A DNA stretch of 64,000 nucleotides from Devosia chinhatensis. GTDB taxonomy: Bacteria > Pseudomonadota > Alphaproteobacteria > Rhizobiales > Devosiaceae. The stretch covers positions 536,001 through 600,000 of the forward strand of contig NZ_JZEY01000061.1 of assembly GCF_000969445.1 (NCBI RefSeq). The letters are read 5' to 3'. Under the pieces are notes generated by a model that saw nothing but the letters and a program-made list of their open reading frames with translations, ran no database searches and was not told the DNA's origin. Within the stretch, counting starts at the first letter, position 1; the number at the start of each line of letters is the position of its first letter. Of this stretch, positions 61,673-64,000 are shown piece by piece. The position numbers and the translations under genes were made by a program.

Positions 61673-64000
61673 ATGCCCGACCAGCATAAGCCTGCCACAG
61701 CATCCAGTGATGTCCCTGACCGCGAAGAACTGGCGCGTCTCGTTGCCGAAGCCGATACCGGTGGGCGTGAACCCCGCAGCAAGGCCGCGCGGACGGTGCT
61801 CTACCTCACCGCGCTCGCCTGGGCGCTGTTCCAGCTCTGGTACGCTTCGCCCCTGCCCTTCCAGCTGCGCATCGGCGTCTTCAACGCCACCGAGGCACGC
61901 GCCATTCATCTGGCTTTTGCACTCTTTCTGGTTTTCGCCGCCTATCCGGCGACCAAAAAGGCTCCACGTGATTATGTGCCCTGGTACGAATGGATGCTGG
62001 GCCTAGTGGCAGCCGGCTGCTCGCTCTATATTTTTCTCTTCCAGGCCGATCTCGCCCGGCGCCCGGGCCTGCCCACCACGCTCGATATTGTCGTGGCTGT
62101 CATCGGCGTCGTCATGCTGCTCGAAGCCGCGCGTCGCTCTCTGGGCGTGGCGCTGCCCATCGTCGGCATCCTGTTCCTCTGCTACGCCTTTTTCGGCCCC
62201 TACCTGCCGGACCTGATCGCCCATCGCGGCGCCTCCGTCCCCCGCGCCGCCACCCAGTACTGGCTGACCTCCGAAGGCGTGTTCGGCGTCGCCCTTGGCG
62301 TATCGACGGCCTTCGTCTTTCTCTTCGTGCTGTTTGGCGCGTTGCTGGAGCGTGCCGGCGCCGGCAATTATTTCATCAAGGTCGCCTTCGCCATGCTCGG
62401 CCATTTCCGCGGCGGACCGGCAAAGGCCGCCGTGCTCGGCTCGGCCGCAACAGGCATCATTTCGGGCTCTTCCGTCGCCAATGTCGTGACCACCGGCACC
62501 TTCACCATTCCCTTGATGAAGCGGGTGGGCTATCCCCCGGTAAAGGCCGGCGCCATCGAGGTCTCCTCTTCGGTCAATGGACAGATCCTGCCGCCCGTCA
62601 TGGGCGCGGCGGCCTTCCTGATCGCCGAATATGTCGGCATTCCCTATTCCGAAGTGGTCCGCCACGCGATCATTCCGGCGCTCCTCACCTATATCTCGCT
62701 GTTCTACGTCGTCGACATCGAGGCGCGGAAATTCAACCTGCAGGGGCTTCCCCGCAAGCGCTACCGCTCCACGCTGATGAGCATGGCCCTGTTCGGCATG
62801 ACCGCGGCCGCCTTCGTCATCTTCTGCTGGGTGGTCGGCTTTGCCCTCGGCTGGACGCGGGACGTCTTCGGCGCCGGCGCCAGCTGGGCGGTCGGCATCG
62901 GCACCATCCTGCTCTATCTCGGCCTTCTGGCCGCCCGGTCGCGCTTTCCTGATCTGGCCGACGAAGACCCCAACAATCCCGACCTCATCCTGCCCGACAC
63001 CGCCAAGGTCGCGCCCACCGGCATTCACTATATCCTGCCGGTCTTCATCTTGGTCTGGTGCCTCATGGTCGAGCAGCTGTCACCCGGGCTCTCGGCCTTT
63101 TATGGCACCTGCGCGCTCATCATCCTGGTCGTCACCCAGAAGCCGCTGATCGCCCTGTTCCGCGGTCAGAGACAGGTCATGGAGGCCTTGCGCTCGGGCG
63201 TGGTCGACCTCTTCGAAGGCCTTGTCACCGGCTCGCGCAACATGGTCACCATCGCCATTGCTACCGCCGCCGCAGGCATCATCGTCGGCACCGTCGCCCT
63301 GACCGGCATCGGTCTGGTGATGACCGAAATCGTCATCTCGGTCTCGGGCGGCAATTTGCTGGTCATGTTGCTGATGACGGCCGTCATCTGCATGGTGCTG
63401 GGCCTGGGCATGCCGACAACGGCCAATTACGTCGTCGTCGCCACGCTCATCGCCCCGGTGATCGTCGAAGTGGCCTCGCTCAACGGTCTCGCCGTGGCCC
63501 TGGTCGCGGTCCATCTCTACGTGTTCTATTTCGGCCTCATGGCCGATGTGACGCCGCCGGTGGGCCTGGCCTCGTTTGCTGCCTCGGCCATTTCGCGCGC
63601 CGACCCGGTGCGCACCGGCGTCCAGGCCTTCCGCTATGAAATGCGGACCGCCATCCTGCCGCTGATCTTCATCTTCAACCACCAATTGCTGATGATTGGC
63701 GTCACCTCGTGGTGGGGATTGGCGCTGACGGTCTCGATGTCCTTGATCGGCATGCTGATGTTCGTATCTGTGACCCAGCAGATCTTCATTACCCGCAGCC
63801 GCGTCTGGGAAAGTGCGATGCTGCTGGCTGCCTGCTTCATGCTGTTCGTCCCCGGCCAGGTCATGGATCGCATCATCCCTGCCATGGTCAGTGCCCCGGC
63901 CTCCGAGATCGAGCAGCGCGCCGCCGCTGTTCCGGCCGGTGAATTCCTCACGGTCGAATTCTCAGGCATCGATATCTCGGGCAATGATTATACCCGGCTG
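61673..64000 (+). CDS. TAXI-TRAP transporter fused permease (cut by window end)
   Basis: Large inner-membrane permease fusing the small (DctQ-like) and large (DctM-like) TRAP subunits, as usual for TAXI systems; 776 codons are visible and still open at the window end. After a hydrophilic N-terminus of about 45 residues come the first helices (VLYLTALAWALFQLWYASPL), and many more follow. DctM signatures are visible: GSAATGIISGSSVANVVTTG and the paired half VLGLGMPTTANYVVVA, plus ADVTPPVGLA. The last 35 visible residues (AAVPAGEFLTVEFSG) are probably a periplasmic or cytoplasmic tail. Start at ATG after GCGGAA. Confidence 0.92.
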   Translation, partial: MPDQHKPATASSDVPDREELARLVAEADTGGREPRSKAARTVLYLTALAWALFQLWYASPLPFQLRIGVFNATEARAIHLAFALFLVFAAYPATKKAPRDYVPWYEWMLGLVAAGCSLYIFLFQADLARRPGLPTTLDIVVAVIGVVMLLEAARRSLGVALPIVGILFLCYAFFGPYLPDLIAHRGASVPRAATQYWLTSEGVFGVALGVSTAFVFLFVLFGALLERAGAGNYFIKVAFAMLGHFRGGPAKAAVLGSAATGIISGSSVANVVTTGTFTIPLMKRVGYPPVKAGAIEVSSSVNGQILPPVMGAAAFLIAEYVGIPYSEVVRHAIIPALLTYISLFYVVDIEARKFNLQGLPRKRYRSTLMSMALFGMTAAAFVIFCWVVGFALGWTRDVFGAGASWAVGIGTILLYLGLLAARSRFPDLADEDPNNPDLILPDTAKVAPTGIHYILPVFILVWCLMVEQLSPGLSAFYGTCALIILVVTQKPLIALFRGQRQVMEALRSGVVDLFEGLVTGSRNMVTIAIATAAAGIIVGTVALTGIGLVMTEIVISVSGGNLLVMLLMTAVICMVLGLGMPTTANYVVVATLIAPVIVEVASLNGLAVALVAVHLYVFYFGLMADVTPPVGLASFAASAISRADPVRTGVQAFRYEMRTAILPLIFIFNHQLLMIGVTSWWGLALTVSMSLIGMLMFVSVTQQIFITRSRVWESAMLLAACFMLFVPGQVMDRIIPAMVSAPASEIEQRAAAVPAGEFLTVEFSGIDISGNDYTRL

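Noticed and set aside
1..64000. CRISPR arrays, tRNA or rRNA genes, insertion sequences
   Set aside because: No regularly spaced repeats, no cloverleaf with CCA-type ends, no transposase frames or terminal repeats were seen on reading.

Overview
The window looks like chromosomal DNA from a GC-rich alphaproteobacterium, most likely of the Hyphomicrobiales and perhaps Devosia-like. The reasons are a Sinorhizobium-style chemotaxis set (CheS-like STAS protein, two CheYs, CheD, a CheT/CheZ-like protein), receptors ending in DWSEF or DWDEF, a cyanide-insensitive-type cytochrome bd, a TAXI-TRAP transporter and dense ATGA-overlap operons. The taxon is inferred from gene content only. I saw no rRNA, tRNA, CRISPR array, insertion sequence or prophage, and both window ends cut through genes.

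Layout. 1-5.5 kb: M48 lipoprotein protease and thermonuclease (one operon), allophanate hydrolase, a DUF72 protein and DsbB. 5.5-23.8 kb: a chemotaxis island with four receptors, each ending in a conserved GNxAxxxDWxEF tail, then cheY2, cheB, cheR, a receptor-like protein without the tail, cheD, the divergent cheT, cheW, cheA, cheY1 and cheS. Together they give a full excitation and adaptation pathway plus a probable phosphate-sink branch (CheS/CheY1) and a CheZ-like phosphatase. No flagellar genes are in view.

24-42 kb: metabolism and transport. This covers a homoserine-dehydrogenase-like SAF protein, a quinone-reductase-type MDR, a DUF2726 protein, pseudouridine breakdown (psuG-psuK), a putrescine-type ABC transporter (potFGHI), purU, an antiporter coupled to an Rrf2 regulator, two transglutaminase-like proteins, a small RecD/Dda-like helicase, an FAH-family hydrolase and an aldo-keto reductase. 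Between potI and purU is a short reading frame whose ribosome binding site pairs with 16 bases of the 16S rRNA 3' end, followed by a strong terminator.

42.7-49.5 kb: cytochrome bd (cydAB plus a 38-residue DUF2474 subunit), an EamA exporter, a YCII protein, and a pantothenate/CoA operon (panB-coaBC-panC). 49.6-59.2 kb: a signalling block with a CHASE3 receptor, a small gene coupled to it, a divergent CHASE3-GAF-GGDEF cyclase, a REC-EAL phosphodiesterase, a REC / degenerate-EAL / LuxR-type regulator and a hybrid histidine kinase. This reads as a c-di-GMP and two-component circuit next to chemotaxis genes. 59.2-64 kb: a D-amino-acid dehydrogenase-type oxidase and a TAXI-TRAP transporter.

The most unusual items are the degenerate-EAL LuxR regulator, CheT with a QDxxEQ motif and shared C-terminal ELF tails on CheT and CheD, the small gene coupled to the CHASE3 receptor, the small reading frame with the near-perfect anti-16S leader, and three convergent gene pairs that each share a CTAG as both stop codons.
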